Assembly: GCA_965214205.1 (NCBI GenBank) | Contig: OZ243941.1 | Coordinates: 682,001-746,000 of the forward strand | DNA from: G963663315 sp965214205 | GTDB lineage: Bacteria; Pseudomonadota; Gammaproteobacteria; Arenicellales; Poriferihabitantaceae | Direction of reading: 5' to 3' | Length of the DNA stretch: 64,000 nucleotides | Shown: one piece after another, positions 9,686-18,994 of the stretch | How the letters are laid out: each line of letters starts with the position of its first letter | Position numbering within the stretch: the stretch's first letter is position 1 | Translations under genes and position numbers: made by a program | The notes under the pieces: model-generated | Told to the model about the DNA's origin: nothing | The model's database searches: none | Seen by the model: only the letters and a program-made list of their open reading frames with translations

Positions 9686-10762
9686 ATGAAGCGCCGTGAC
9701 CGCAAGCAGGTGACCTGTTGGCTAGTTGTGTGCGCCGCCCTGGTGTTTGCCATGGTATTGCTGGGCGGCGCCGTCCGGTTGACCGGTTCCGGGCTGTCCA
9801 TGGTGGACTGGCGGCCCATTACCGGCAGTATCCCCCCACTGACTGAGCAGGCGTGGAATCGGGCGTTTGAAGAATACCGCCGGTTTCCCGAATACCAACT
9901 GATCAACCATTCGATCACGTTGGCGGAGTTCCGGTTCATTTATCTGATGGAGTACGCCCATCGTCTGGCGGGAAGAATGATCGGGCTGGTTTTTCTGGCG
10001 CCTTTCCTGATATTTCTTTTTCTGAAAAAGATACCGTCCGGCCTGGCCGCGAAACTCTGGCTGCTTTTTCTGATGGGGGCCATCCAGGGGGTGATGGGCT
10101 GGTATATGGTGAAGAGCGGCCTGGTTGATATTCCCGCGGTCAGCCAGTATCGGCTGACCGCGCACCTGATGATTGCCGTGATCATTTACGCCTACATGGT
10201 TCGCATTATCGTCGGACTGCATTCGCGGCAACTGCCGCGTTCAAGGCCCGCGGCCCGGCTCGGGCCGGTTTTGCTGGGCATGGTTTTGCTGATGATCGGC
10301 AGTGGCGGTTTTGTCGCAGGCACCCATGCCGGGTTTATTTACAACACTTTCCCGATGATGGGGGAGCAATGGATACCTGACCGGATTCTGGCATTGTCGC
10401 CGGGTTGGAAAAACGTCTTCGAGAACCCGGTTACGATTCAGTTTGTTCACCGTTGTCTGGCGGCGACGCTGCTGATCCTGACCGTCTGGTATGCCGCCAT
10501 GCTGGCCGGGCGCCGGCATTCCATGACCCGGGGCTGCGCCATCGCCGTTTTTCTGGCCGGGGCGGCCCAGATCCTGTTGGGCATAGCCACGCTGCTGCTG
10601 AAGGTTCCGGCGGCGTTGGGCGTGGCCCACCAGGCCGGAGCGCTGGTCTTTTTGACCGCGGTACTCGTCGCTGTGTTTTCAGGTTACGCGCCGATTTGCG
10701 GTGACCGGCTGGACAAGAACAGGATCGTGCCAGCCTGGCCCCGCTATCTGGAAGGCGCCTGA
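9686..10762 (+). CDS. ctaA: Heme A synthase, CtaA/COX15 family
   Basis: Integral membrane enzyme that oxidises heme O to heme A for aa3-type cytochrome oxidase. About eight hydrophobic segments are visible in 358 residues, and the conserved histidine motifs are present: EYAHRLAGR, RLTAHL, FVHRCLA and VAHQAG, plus the loop GTHAGFIYNTFP. The frame opens at 9656, but the ATG at 9686 (MKRRDRK) is preceded by a purine-rich stretch and starts just before the first membrane segment. No oxidase genes are nearby. It implies a heme-A-containing terminal oxidase elsewhere. Confidence 0.9.
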   Translation: MKRRDRKQVTCWLVVCAALVFAMVLLGGAVRLTGSGLSMVDWRPITGSIPPLTEQAWNRAFEEYRRFPEYQLINHSITLAEFRFIYLMEYAHRLAGRMIGLVFLAPFLIFLFLKKIPSGLAAKLWLLFLMGAIQGVMGWYMVKSGLVDIPAVSQYRLTAHLMIAVIIYAYMVRIIVGLHSRQLPRSRPAARLGPVLLGMVLLMIGSGGFVAGTHAGFIYNTFPMMGEQWIPDRILALSPGWKNVFENPVTIQFVHRCLAATLLILTVWYAAMLAGRRHSMTRGCAIAVFLAGAAQILLGIATLLLKVPAALGVAHQAGALVFLTAVLVAVFSGYAPICGDRLDKNRIVPAWPRYLEGA

Positions 10763-10769
10763 GCCGCCG

Positions 10770-11609
10770 CTAACCGGTTGCCAGCCGATTGGCGTGGAAC
10801 CGGATATGATCTTCAATAAATGAAGCGATAAAGAAATAACTGTGGTCGTAGCCGGGCTGCATTCTGAGTTCAAGCGGCTGTCCGGTTTTTTCACAAGCCT
10901 GCCGCAACAGCTCCGGTTTGAGCTGGTTCTGCAGAAAATCATCCGCCATGCCCTGATCCACCAGAATTTCCCCGCTGCGGCAGCCCCGCTCGATCAGGCA
11001 TACCGAATCGTATTGCCGCCAGGAGTCCTGATCATCACCGAGGTAACCGGACAGCGCCTTTTGCCCCCACGGACAATTGACCGGCGAGCAGATCGGTGAA
11101 AACGCGGAAATTGATTTGTAGGTTTGCGGGTTTTTCAGGCCGATGACGAGGGCTCCGTGTCCGCCCATCGAATGCCCCGTTATGCCCTGCGCGTCCCGCC
11201 TCACCGGGAAATGTTCAAACACCAGAGACGGCAACTCCCGGGTCACGTAACTGTACATCCGATAGTTCCGATCCCACGGCGGCTGTGTCGCATCAACATA
11301 GAATCCCGCGCCGGAGCCGAAATCATAGTCGTCATCCTCGTCCGAAACGCCGGCTCCGCGCGGGCTGGTATCCGGCGCGATCAGAATCAGGTTGTGTTCT
11401 GCCGCGAATCGTTGCGCGCCCGCCTTTACGGTGAAATTCTCTTCCGTGCAGGTGAGGCCCGACAGGTACCACAAGACCGGCAGCGCGGCGCTCTCGGCCT
11501 TGCCCGGCTGAAACACCGAGAACTGCATCGCGGTCCCGGTCTCGACCGAATCATGGCGATATATCCCCTGAACGCCGCCAAAGCAGCGTTGTTCACTCAA
11601 GGTTTCCAT
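10770..11609 (-). CDS. frmB: S-formylglutathione hydrolase
   Basis: Serine esterase that hydrolyses S-formylglutathione to formate and glutathione, the second step of GSH-dependent formaldehyde oxidation. The 279-residue alpha/beta hydrolase has the nucleophile serine in GHSMGGHG (about residue 147) and the catalytic histidine near the C-terminus in GYDHSYFF. A GGAG ribosome binding site sits before the ATG at 11609. It lies 14 bases downstream of the dehydrogenase gene in the same direction, so one transcript is likely. It converges on ctaA with seven bases between the genes. Confidence 0.94.
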   Translation of the reverse strand: METLSEQRCFGGVQGIYRHDSVETGTAMQFSVFQPGKAESAALPVLWYLSGLTCTEENFTVKAGAQRFAAEHNLILIAPDTSPRGAGVSDEDDDYDFGSGAGFYVDATQPPWDRNYRMYSYVTRELPSLVFEHFPVRRDAQGITGHSMGGHGALVIGLKNPQTYKSISAFSPICSPVNCPWGQKALSGYLGDDQDSWRQYDSVCLIERGCRSGEILVDQGMADDFLQNQLKPELLRQACEKTGQPLELRMQPGYDHSYFFIASFIEDHIRFHANRLATG

Positions 11610-11623
11610 GTTCGTCTCCGGAA

Positions 11624-12733
11624 CTAAAACTCAACCACGCTTCGAATTGACTCCCCTGCGTGCATCAGATCAAACGCATCATTGATCTTCTCCAGCGGCA
11701 TTTTGTGGGTAATCAGGTCGTCGATGTTTATTTTACCGTCCATGTACCAATCGACAATTTTGGGCACATCGGTCCTGCCGCGCGCGCCGCCGAACGCGGT
11801 ACCGCGCCAGACCCGTCCGGTGACCAGCTGGAACGGCCGTGTACTGATTTCCTGACCGGCTCCCGCGACCCCGATAATGACGCTTTCCCCCCATCCCTTG
11901 TGACAGCATTCCAGCGCCTGGCGCATCAGGTCGGTATTGCCGACGCATTCGAAACTGTAATCCGCGCCGCCGCCGGTCAGATCGACGATATACGGTACCA
12001 GATCACCCTCGACCTCGGTCGGATTGACGAAGTGCGTCATGCCAAACTTTTCAGCCAAAGCCTGTCGTCCGGGATTGATATCCACCCCGACAATCTGGTC
12101 AGCCCCGGCCAGCCTTGCGCCCTGGACCACATTCAGGCCGATACCGCCCAGACCAAAAATAACGACATGATCGCCCGGCTGCACTTTGGCGGTATTGATG
12201 ACCGCGCCAATTCCGGTGGTGACCCCGCATCCAATGTAACAAACCTTGTCAAATGGAGCGTCCGGGCGGATTTTTGCCAGCGCTATTTCAGGCAGGACAG
12301 TATGGTTGGAAAAGGTCGATGTCCCCATATAATGAAACAGCTTCTGCTGGCCGATAGAAAACCGGCTGGTGCCATCGGGCATGATGCCCTGTCCCTGAGT
12401 GACTCGAATGGCCTGACACAGGTTGGTCTTGCCGCTGGTGCAATATTCGCATTCCCGGCATTCAGGAGTATACAGGGGGATAACATGGTCGCCTTCGCTC
12501 AGACTTCTCACGCCTTCCCCCACCGCAACGACCACTCCGGCCCCTTCATGCCCCAGAATGGCCGGGAAAAGTCCCTCGGGGTCGGCGCCCGAACGGGTGA
12601 ATTCATCGGTGTGGCAAATCCCGGTCGCCTTGATTTCGACCAGTACCTCACCCGCTTTCGGACCATCCAGCTCGACCGTTTCTATTTCCAGGGGCTTGCC
12701 CGCCTCGTAAGCTACTGCCGCTCTTGTTTGCAT
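11624..12733 (-). CDS. frmA: S-(hydroxymethyl)glutathione dehydrogenase (class III alcohol dehydrogenase)
   Basis: Zinc- and NAD-dependent enzyme that oxidises the formaldehyde-glutathione adduct. The 369 residues contain the catalytic-zinc motif GICHTDEFTRSG, GHEGAG, the structural-zinc cysteine cluster CRECEYC...C, and the NAD site GLGGIGLNVVQG, all typical of class III. It is first in a two-gene unit with frmB and divergent from glutathione reductase, which keeps its cofactor reduced. It handles formaldehyde from demethylation reactions; no FrmR-type repressor gene is next to it. Confidence 0.95.
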   Translation of the reverse strand: MQTRAAVAYEAGKPLEIETVELDGPKAGEVLVEIKATGICHTDEFTRSGADPEGLFPAILGHEGAGVVVAVGEGVRSLSEGDHVIPLYTPECRECEYCTSGKTNLCQAIRVTQGQGIMPDGTSRFSIGQQKLFHYMGTSTFSNHTVLPEIALAKIRPDAPFDKVCYIGCGVTTGIGAVINTAKVQPGDHVVIFGLGGIGLNVVQGARLAGADQIVGVDINPGRQALAEKFGMTHFVNPTEVEGDLVPYIVDLTGGGADYSFECVGNTDLMRQALECCHKGWGESVIIGVAGAGQEISTRPFQLVTGRVWRGTAFGGARGRTDVPKIVDWYMDGKINIDDLITHKMPLEKINDAFDLMHAGESIRSVVEF

Positions 12734-12882
12734 TTTTTCTGTCCGGGTTGGAATTCAGGTTATTTTATAGAAACCCGTCCGCAACATTCAAGCCGACTTG
12801 CGTCCGCCTGCTTCTATCAAATCGGGCTGACAGAGCGCCTCTATTTGGTTACGATCACGGTTCCGGATCCCAGGTAGATTTG

Positions 12883-14232
12883 ATGAATAAACAGTATGAT
12901 TTTATCGTGATTGGCGGCGGCAGCGGCGGTATCGCTTCGGCCCGGCGGGCCGCACAATACGGAGTGCGGGTTTTGTTGATCGAATCCGGTCGGTTGGGGG
13001 GCACCTGTGTCAATGTCGGATGCGTACCCAAAAAAGTCATGTGGATTACATCGCAGATCAGGGAAACTCTGGGGGTGGCCGGGAGTTACGGGTTTGACAT
13101 TAACGAAAACGGCTTCGACTGGCCGATTATCAAATCCTCCAGAGACCGCTATATCGAGCGGCTGAATGACATCTACCAACGCAATCTGGATCAATCCGGG
13201 GTGGATGTTGTGGAAGGAGTCGCGCGGTTTGCGGATGAACGCACGGTTAGCGTGAACGGGGAGGACTATTCGGCTCGTCATATACTGATTGCCACCGGCG
13301 GTCGTCCCACCGTCCCGGACATTCCGGGCGCCGACCACGGCATTACCAGCGACGGATTTTTCGAGCTGGCCCACCAGCCGCAGAGGATACTGGTGATCGG
13401 CGCCGGTTACATCGCGACCGAGTTGGCCGGGTTGATGCACGGATTGGGCAGCCGTGTGTCGATTCTGTTGCGTAAGGACAAATTGTTGCGAACCTTCGAC
13501 CATGACATACATCAGGCGGTCATGCGGGAAATGGCCGCAGCCGGCATTGAAACTCTCACCCATGTCGCGCTCAGCTGCCTGGTCGAAAATTCCGGCAGCC
13601 TCGGATATCGTGATCTCGACGGCTCCGGCCAGGATGGTTACGACTGCATCATCTGGGCCGTTGGCCGTCATCCCAATGTGGAGAATCTGGGTCTGGATGC
13701 AGCCGGAGTGCATATGGATTCGCGCGGTTATATTGAAACCGATGAGTTCCAGAATACCACTGCCGGTGGCATTTATGCGGTTGGGGATGTCACCCCCAGG
13801 GCGCAGCTGACGCCGGTAGCGATCGCGGCGGGACGCAGATTATCTGACCGGCTGTTTGACAATCAAGCGGAGGCAAAACTCGACTACAGCAACATTCCCA
13901 CGGTTATTTTCTCTCACCCCCCGGTCGGTACGGTCGGCCTGTCGGAAGCCCAGGCAGTAGAAAAGTACGGCGCCGATACCATCCGGGTCTACAAAAGCGA
14001 GTTTATTGATATGTATTTCGCGGTCACCGAACACAAACCGCGAACATTGATGAAACTGATCGTGCACGGTGAAGACGAGAGAGTAGTCGGCTGTCACGTA
14101 GTCGGACGAGGCGCCGATGAAATGATCCAGGGATTCGCGGTCGCGATCAAGATGGGCGCAACCAAAAAAGATTTCGATAACACAGTCGCCATCCACCCCA
14201 CCGCAGCGGAAGAATTGGTGACGCTTCGGTGA
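12883..14232 (+). CDS. gor: Glutathione-disulfide reductase
   Basis: FAD-dependent NADPH:glutathione disulfide reductase of the cytosol. The frame is open from 12724, but the ATG at 12883 gives MNKQYDFIVIGGGSGG and 449 residues, equal to E. coli Gor. The FAD dinucleotide motif is at the N-terminus, the redox-active pair in GGTCVNVGCVPKK (cysteines about 41 and 46), a second Rossmann motif GAGYIATELAG in the middle, and the interface histidine in HPTAAEE near the end. Divergent from the formaldehyde genes with ~150 bases between, so shared regulation is possible. Confidence 0.94.
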   Translation: MNKQYDFIVIGGGSGGIASARRAAQYGVRVLLIESGRLGGTCVNVGCVPKKVMWITSQIRETLGVAGSYGFDINENGFDWPIIKSSRDRYIERLNDIYQRNLDQSGVDVVEGVARFADERTVSVNGEDYSARHILIATGGRPTVPDIPGADHGITSDGFFELAHQPQRILVIGAGYIATELAGLMHGLGSRVSILLRKDKLLRTFDHDIHQAVMREMAAAGIETLTHVALSCLVENSGSLGYRDLDGSGQDGYDCIIWAVGRHPNVENLGLDAAGVHMDSRGYIETDEFQNTTAGGIYAVGDVTPRAQLTPVAIAAGRRLSDRLFDNQAEAKLDYSNIPTVIFSHPPVGTVGLSEAQAVEKYGADTIRVYKSEFIDMYFAVTEHKPRTLMKLIVHGEDERVVGCHVVGRGADEMIQGFAVAIKMGATKKDFDNTVAIHPTAAEELVTLR

Positions 14233-14257
14233 TGCCGGGGTTCCGGTCTCTCATTCA

Positions 14258-14301
14258 GATGCTGTGCTTACTGCCCCTACGATGATATTAGGCACAGCAT
14301 C
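14258..14301. other. Inverted repeat between convergent gor and betC
   Basis: A perfect 10-base stem (GATGCTGTGC at 14258-14267 pairing with 14292-14301) around a 24-base loop, 26 bases after the gor stop. A shorter 5-base stem follows at 14311-14328. The genes converge here, so a bidirectional terminator is the natural reading, but no T-run follows on either strand. Confidence 0.4.
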
Positions 14302-14384
14302 CGAGTGGTTGTGGATTTCCGTTTCCACGGAATTGACGGGTTGTGCCTGTGCCCACCGCCCGCTCTCCGGCAGGGCGCCCCGGA

Positions 14385-15950
14385 TTATCGGTATTTCGGG
14401 TTGAACGGGGCGGGTCTGGGGAACCGGGAGGCGATGTCCAGGCGAGTCAGGTCGTGATGGCTTCGGGTATATTCCTCGGCGGCATTGCGCGGTGGGTTGT
14501 AATCCCAGCTTTGCAGTTTGCCGATGGTGAGCGCCTTGTGAACCTCTCTGCGCCGGTTCTGGTCGGCGATCACGGTTTGCCGCAGTTGTTCGGCATCCCA
14601 GTGTTGTTCGGCCTGATCTTTGAAGTCGCTGACCAGCCCATCAAAGGCCGGATCACCGGCCAGATTGATGGTTTCATCCGGGTCATTTTCCAGATCAAAA
14701 AGCTGATCCGGGTCGGTTGCGCAGGTAATGTATTTGTAGCGGGAAGATCGGATCATCAGCATCGGGGCAGAGGTTCCTTCGGCCAGGTATTCGCTGATTG
14801 TCCGGTTCGGGTCACTGGAGTCATCACCTTGACACAATGGGTACAGACTGCGCCCGTCCAGCGGGTCGATGGCCTCGGGTTTGTTGACATCGGCGCTGGC
14901 TGATGCAATATCCAGCAAGGTCGGTAGCGCATCCACCAGAGAAACTGGCTGGCTGACCTCTCGTGGAGCAAAACCCTCTGGCTGGTTAATGATCATCGGA
15001 ATCCGGCAGGACCACTCCCGGAATGACATTTTGTACCATAATCCATATTCACCGAGCATGTCGCCGTGATCCGCGGTAAAAATGATGACCGTATTCTCAG
15101 CAAGTCCGCATTCGTCGAGCGTGTCGCGCAATCGCCCCAGCCATTCATCTACGTAGGAAACATTAGCGTAGTAGGCGCGCCGGGCGTTGATAATCTGCTG
15201 ATCGTTGAGTTCAACTGAGTCAATCGCAATCACGTTTTCCAGGCGTTGATTATGAGGGTCGGGCTGGATCGCCGGACGACTGACTGTCGGCAGCGCAATA
15301 TCTGCCTCATCGTACAGATCCCAGTATTTTTGCCGGGTTGCATAAGGATCGTGCGGGTGGATAAAACTGGCGACCAGACACAATGGCCGGGAATCCTCGG
15401 AGCGGGCGTGGTCATAGATTACCCGCATGGCCTGGGCGCCAACCTCATCATCATAGGCCAGTTGGTTGGTAATATACGCTACTCCGGCCTGGGTTACGCT
15501 GGATAGGTTGTGATACCACAGGTCAATCCGCTGATCCGGCTCGGTCCAGTCCGGCGCCCAGCCAAAATCCGCGGGATAGATGTCGGTTGTGACCCGTTCC
15601 TCAAATCCATGAAGCTGGTCGGCGCCGACAAAGTGCATCTTCCCGGAGAGACAGGTGCGATACCCCATCAAGCGCAGATAATGGGCGAAAGTCGGTGTCG
15701 TCGATGGCAGATAGGCGGCGTTATCATAGCCTCCGCAGCGGGAGATATTCTGCCCGGTCATGAAGGCATATCGCGCCGGTGTACACAACGGGCTACTGGT
15801 ATAGGCGTTCTGGAACAACGCACCCTGGCTTGCCAGCGTGTCAATGTTGGGGCTGTAAACCTCATGGTTTCCGTAGCATCCCAACGCTTTGGCGCTCAAC
15901 TGGTCCGCCATGACCACAAGAATATTGGGTTGGTTCCGATTCGATTTCAT
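14385..15950 (-). CDS. betC: Choline-sulfatase BetC
   Basis: Type I sulfatase hydrolysing choline-O-sulfate, an osmolyte, to choline and sulfate. The 521-residue protein has the metal-binding start PNILVVMADQLS, the formylglycine-generating motif LCTPAR (cysteine about residue 55), and a C-terminal stretch with WD...QP-like and RFP features matching the choline-sulfatase C-terminal domain, which separates it from generic arylsulfatases. No signal peptide. Its ATG overlaps the stop of the upstream MMPL exporter gene by four bases (ATGA), so the two are translationally coupled. The usual betI, betA and betB neighbours are absent. Confidence 0.85.
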   Translation of the reverse strand: MKSNRNQPNILVVMADQLSAKALGCYGNHEVYSPNIDTLASQGALFQNAYTSSPLCTPARYAFMTGQNISRCGGYDNAAYLPSTTPTFAHYLRLMGYRTCLSGKMHFVGADQLHGFEERVTTDIYPADFGWAPDWTEPDQRIDLWYHNLSSVTQAGVAYITNQLAYDDEVGAQAMRVIYDHARSEDSRPLCLVASFIHPHDPYATRQKYWDLYDEADIALPTVSRPAIQPDPHNQRLENVIAIDSVELNDQQIINARRAYYANVSYVDEWLGRLRDTLDECGLAENTVIIFTADHGDMLGEYGLWYKMSFREWSCRIPMIINQPEGFAPREVSQPVSLVDALPTLLDIASASADVNKPEAIDPLDGRSLYPLCQGDDSSDPNRTISEYLAEGTSAPMLMIRSSRYKYITCATDPDQLFDLENDPDETINLAGDPAFDGLVSDFKDQAEQHWDAEQLRQTVIADQNRRREVHKALTIGKLQSWDYNPPRNAAEEYTRSHHDLTRLDIASRFPRPAPFNPKYR

Positions 15951-18301
15951 GAATGATCCCGGTTAAAGGCTCTGTCTTTCTCAGGGACAGCGGCCCACAT
16001 TGCCGCAAATACAATGCTGATAAAAGTGCCGATGCAGACGGTCAATCCAATCGCTTCCAGCGGCGGCGTCCAGGAAAAGGAGAGGACGCCGAATACCAGC
16101 ATGGTTGTGATCGCGCATACCCAGAGGGATTTGAAAGTCGTATCCCACTCATCGTCATTCTCGGGAAGCCGGTTGAAAAACAAAGCATAATCCAAACCCA
16201 GACCGATCACAAGCAACAGCGAGATCAGGTGGAAAATGCTGAGCGGATGACCGCTGAAAACCAGAATGGCGGCCAGGGTCAGCGCCGCTGAAAATGTCGG
16301 CACCATGATTTTCAATGGTCGTGCCAAGCTTTTGAATCCCAGCGCCAGCGTGATATAGATAATAATGATACAGGCAATCATGGACAGGGCCACCCGGTTT
16401 ACGCTCTTGGCAACCATGGCCGTTGACGCCGACCTCAGGCGCATGTAATGAACCTCTTCGTGGTCGTCGGCGAAACGCTTTATCGCCTCCTGATCACGGA
16501 TGCCATGCAGGAGAATCACGCCCGCCGCCCCGTCTTCAAAATCAAACAGCAACGGGTCCAGTTTTTTGCCGATGGGAGTGTCTTTCAGGTTGTTTGCATC
16601 AAGCGGTTCCAGTTTGTCCAGCGCCCGGATATCCTCGATTGCAGGATCAAACACATTCTCCTGAAAAGGGAAGTCCGCGAGCGCTTCGACCAGATTGTTG
16701 CTGATTGAATCGACTTCTTCCAGTTGAGCCTTTCGCAATAACTGTTGCTGCCGACTCGGCAGAAAGTGCGAAGCCATGTCAAAGCCTTCGAGAGTGTCGG
16801 TCTCTATCAGATCATCCAGACCGGGCGCCAGCTGTTCGCTCAGTCGCAGTACGCTCTCCTTGTCCGTTGCGGTCATCATCAGCATACTGCCGCCATACCA
16901 GAACCCGATATCTTCACGCAACATCCTTCCCTGCGCCCTGCGTTGGTCCTTGATCGGGCTGAGTGAATCGACATTCAGATGTAACACCGGGTTTTTATGA
17001 AACAACAATACCGCCGCTGAAACCACAAGCATGGCCACTACTACCAGGCGGAATCGGGCGGCAGAACGACCCAGTGATTTCAGTCTGCCATGTACGCCGG
17101 ATAATCCTGCGGGTGGCCCTCGGTGGTTGGCAATGAATGGCAGCGCCCAGCGTGAAAACAGCGCGGCGGTCACCAGCCCCGTGATAGTGAATATCCCCAA
17201 CTGCTGCAACCCGCCGAAGCCGGACAACAGGAATGCGGCATAAGCGATGACGGTGGAAAAAACACCCAGCCGCAAGGTTCGCCATACCTTTTGCAGCTTG
17301 TTCCTCTCGTCTTTGTGGTTCTGGCTCAGACCGCTGGTCAGTAGATGAATCGGATAGTCCACGGCGACTCCCGCCAGGGTGATTCCGAATACCAGCGTAA
17401 TGTCGTGAATTTGTTCGTAAAACAGCAGGACACATGCGGTCGCCACGATCATGCCCGCCACTAATGGCAGTATGGTCAGCGCAACCATGCGAATGGACCG
17501 GTAGGCTGCCCAGATAAACAAGGTCACCAGCAATATCGCCATCATGGACAGGTTTTTTATATCTTCCCGGATGTTTTGAGCAGATTCGACGGAGAACACC
17601 GTCGGGCCTGACATGATCACATTCAATCCGGGCGGTTTCATGGCATTGAGGGTAGACCGGATTTCCTCTACCACTGCTTCCTGATTGTCCATCTGGGTAA
17701 TGTCAGCCCCGATTTCAATCAGGACCAGTGTGCGCTGGTGATTTTTGGAAAACCAGACCCCGTGCAGCTCCTCCGGTTTTTTATGGCGGCTCACCCGGCC
17801 TTGCCAGCTCTCCAGCAAATCGAGAATTTCGCCTGTCGGGTCCTTGCGCAGAAAGCGTTTTTCAAGGGTGGCGGTGGAGGAATACAGTCCTTCCAGCCTG
17901 GCATCGAGCGCCGACTTCAACCCGGCTGTTGAAAACTGTTCTGTCAGGTTATTGCGAGTCAGCAGATATCGATACTTTTCCAGAAAGGAGAGAAGCTCAT
18001 CGCTTGATTCCGACGCCCCATTGGTGACTTTGTCAAATGTCCCGGAAGTCTTCAGTTTCCCGACGACCTCACGATTGAATTCGGCAAGCTGTGTCGGAGG
18101 CAACCCGGAAAAAGCCAACAGGATAATGCTCGTTGACGCCCCGTTGTCCAGTTGGTGGCGCAACAGTTTTTCGAACCGGGTTTCAGGCTCTGGGAGAAAT
18201 ATTCCAACGTCAGTCGATACGTTGAATCGAGTAAAGATCGTGACCAGCGCAACGGCAAGAATGCACAGGATAATGATCGCTTTGGTACGCGCAGTATCCA
18301 C
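15947..18301 (-). CDS. MMPL/RND-superfamily exporter (COG4258-like)
   Basis: Large inner-membrane protein of 784 residues with two repeats of one membrane helix, a ~200-residue periplasmic loop and five helices (helix 1 at about 7-25, a bundle at about 250-400, helix 7 at about 430, a bundle at about 640-775). VFGITLAGVAVDYPIHLL in the first bundle and VIGLGLDYALFF in the second are the family's intramembrane acidic motifs. The start is GTG at 18301, after the LolA-like stop. In arylpolyene-type clusters, LolA-like/MMPL pairs are thought to move lipidic products to the outer membrane, but no such biosynthesis genes are here. The cargo is unknown. Confidence 0.85.
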   Translation of the reverse strand: MDTARTKAIIILCILAVALVTIFTRFNVSTDVGIFLPEPETRFEKLLRHQLDNGASTSIILLAFSGLPPTQLAEFNREVVGKLKTSGTFDKVTNGASESSDELLSFLEKYRYLLTRNNLTEQFSTAGLKSALDARLEGLYSSTATLEKRFLRKDPTGEILDLLESWQGRVSRHKKPEELHGVWFSKNHQRTLVLIEIGADITQMDNQEAVVEEIRSTLNAMKPPGLNVIMSGPTVFSVESAQNIREDIKNLSMMAILLVTLFIWAAYRSIRMVALTILPLVAGMIVATACVLLFYEQIHDITLVFGITLAGVAVDYPIHLLTSGLSQNHKDERNKLQKVWRTLRLGVFSTVIAYAAFLLSGFGGLQQLGIFTITGLVTAALFSRWALPFIANHRGPPAGLSGVHGRLKSLGRSAARFRLVVVAMLVVSAAVLLFHKNPVLHLNVDSLSPIKDQRRAQGRMLREDIGFWYGGSMLMMTATDKESVLRLSEQLAPGLDDLIETDTLEGFDMASHFLPSRQQQLLRKAQLEEVDSISNNLVEALADFPFQENVFDPAIEDIRALDKLEPLDANNLKDTPIGKKLDPLLFDFEDGAAGVILLHGIRDQEAIKRFADDHEEVHYMRLRSASTAMVAKSVNRVALSMIACIIIIYITLALGFKSLARPLKIMVPTFSAALTLAAILVFSGHPLSIFHLISLLLVIGLGLDYALFFNRLPENDDEWDTTFKSLWVCAITTMLVFGVLSFSWTPPLEAIGLTVCIGTFISIVFAAMWAAVPEKDRAFNRDHS

Positions 18302-18307
18302 AGTCGT

Positions 18308-18955
18308 TTATGGGTTTGCTGATTGCAGAAGCTGGTAGGTCAACTCAAGCACAGATTGGTCCCCATTGGCCTGGGCCGAGACCACTTTTTGTATTCGGGC
18401 ATCACGGCCATGCAGTGTTATCCGGTCAAAATATTTCAGGATTTCCGGATTGGCCGGAATGAGATCGAGCTGCCAGTCAGCGCGGCTGCCCCCCAGTTCG
18501 ACTTCAAAGTCTTTCCTGATTCCGGCCATGTCTCCGTCCAGCATGGCCCGGAGGCCCGCAACCGCGGTCGCCAAAACCGGATGGGATTGTATCGGGTATT
18601 TCTGGATTTGCGCCACCTCCTCGCCTTTTATCTGATGGCCGGGCTTTTCTATCGACAAGTAATCCCCGCTAATCACGACTTTCTCGACAATCGGCGATAC
18701 GGTGTTTTTCTCGATGTAATCCGGTTGGCGATACTCGATACTCCCGGTTGTAACCAGATCGGTCACCAGAAAAGCCGAATTCCTGGTTTCCCTGAAAACC
18801 AGTTGTGCGTGGACGATCCTGGAGAATTGCTGCATCAGCCTGGACACATCCCATACCTTCCCGTCTGCGAAGGTTACAGACGGGACAGCCAAAAATAAAA
18901 ACAGCAATAAGTTACGAACAGGCAAGTGCGGAATGTTCCCCGGCTTCAATGGCAA
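18308..18955 (-). CDS. LolA-like periplasmic carrier protein
   Basis: Probable periplasmic lipid or lipoprotein carrier, 215 residues. After a signal peptide (hydrophobic LLLFLFLAVPSVTFA, cleavage near residue 30) comes a LolA-fold-like region with RFRETR-type and IEYRQPDYIEK stretches. It is not the housekeeping LolA; it resembles the LolA-related proteins paired with MMPL exporters. No ATG fits: the start must be TTG (18955, or another TTG nearer the signal peptide), with no clear ribosome binding site. First gene of a three-gene unit with the exporter and choline-sulfatase. Confidence 0.72.
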   Translation of the reverse strand: MPLKPGNIPHLPVRNLLLFLFLAVPSVTFADGKVWDVSRLMQQFSRIVHAQLVFRETRNSAFLVTDLVTTGSIEYRQPDYIEKNTVSPIVEKVVISGDYLSIEKPGHQIKGEEVAQIQKYPIQSHPVLATAVAGLRAMLDGDMAGIRKDFEVELGGSRADWQLDLIPANPEILKYFDRITLHGRDARIQKVVSAQANGDQSVLELTYQLLQSANP

Positions 18956-18994
18956 GGCACAAAGATAACACAGTCAGGCCGCGTTTTTGTCGGG

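Noticed and set aside
11660..12877. 405-codon plus-strand open frame antisense to frmA
   Set aside because: frmA on the other strand has every zinc and NAD motif; the antisense product has no family features.
12841..13713. 290-codon minus-strand frame over gor
   Set aside because: Antisense to the FAD and disulfide motifs of glutathione reductase.
18308..18955. Housekeeping LolA
   Set aside because: The sequence is only LolA-related and its partner is an MMPL exporter; the true lolA normally lies near ftsK/rarA.
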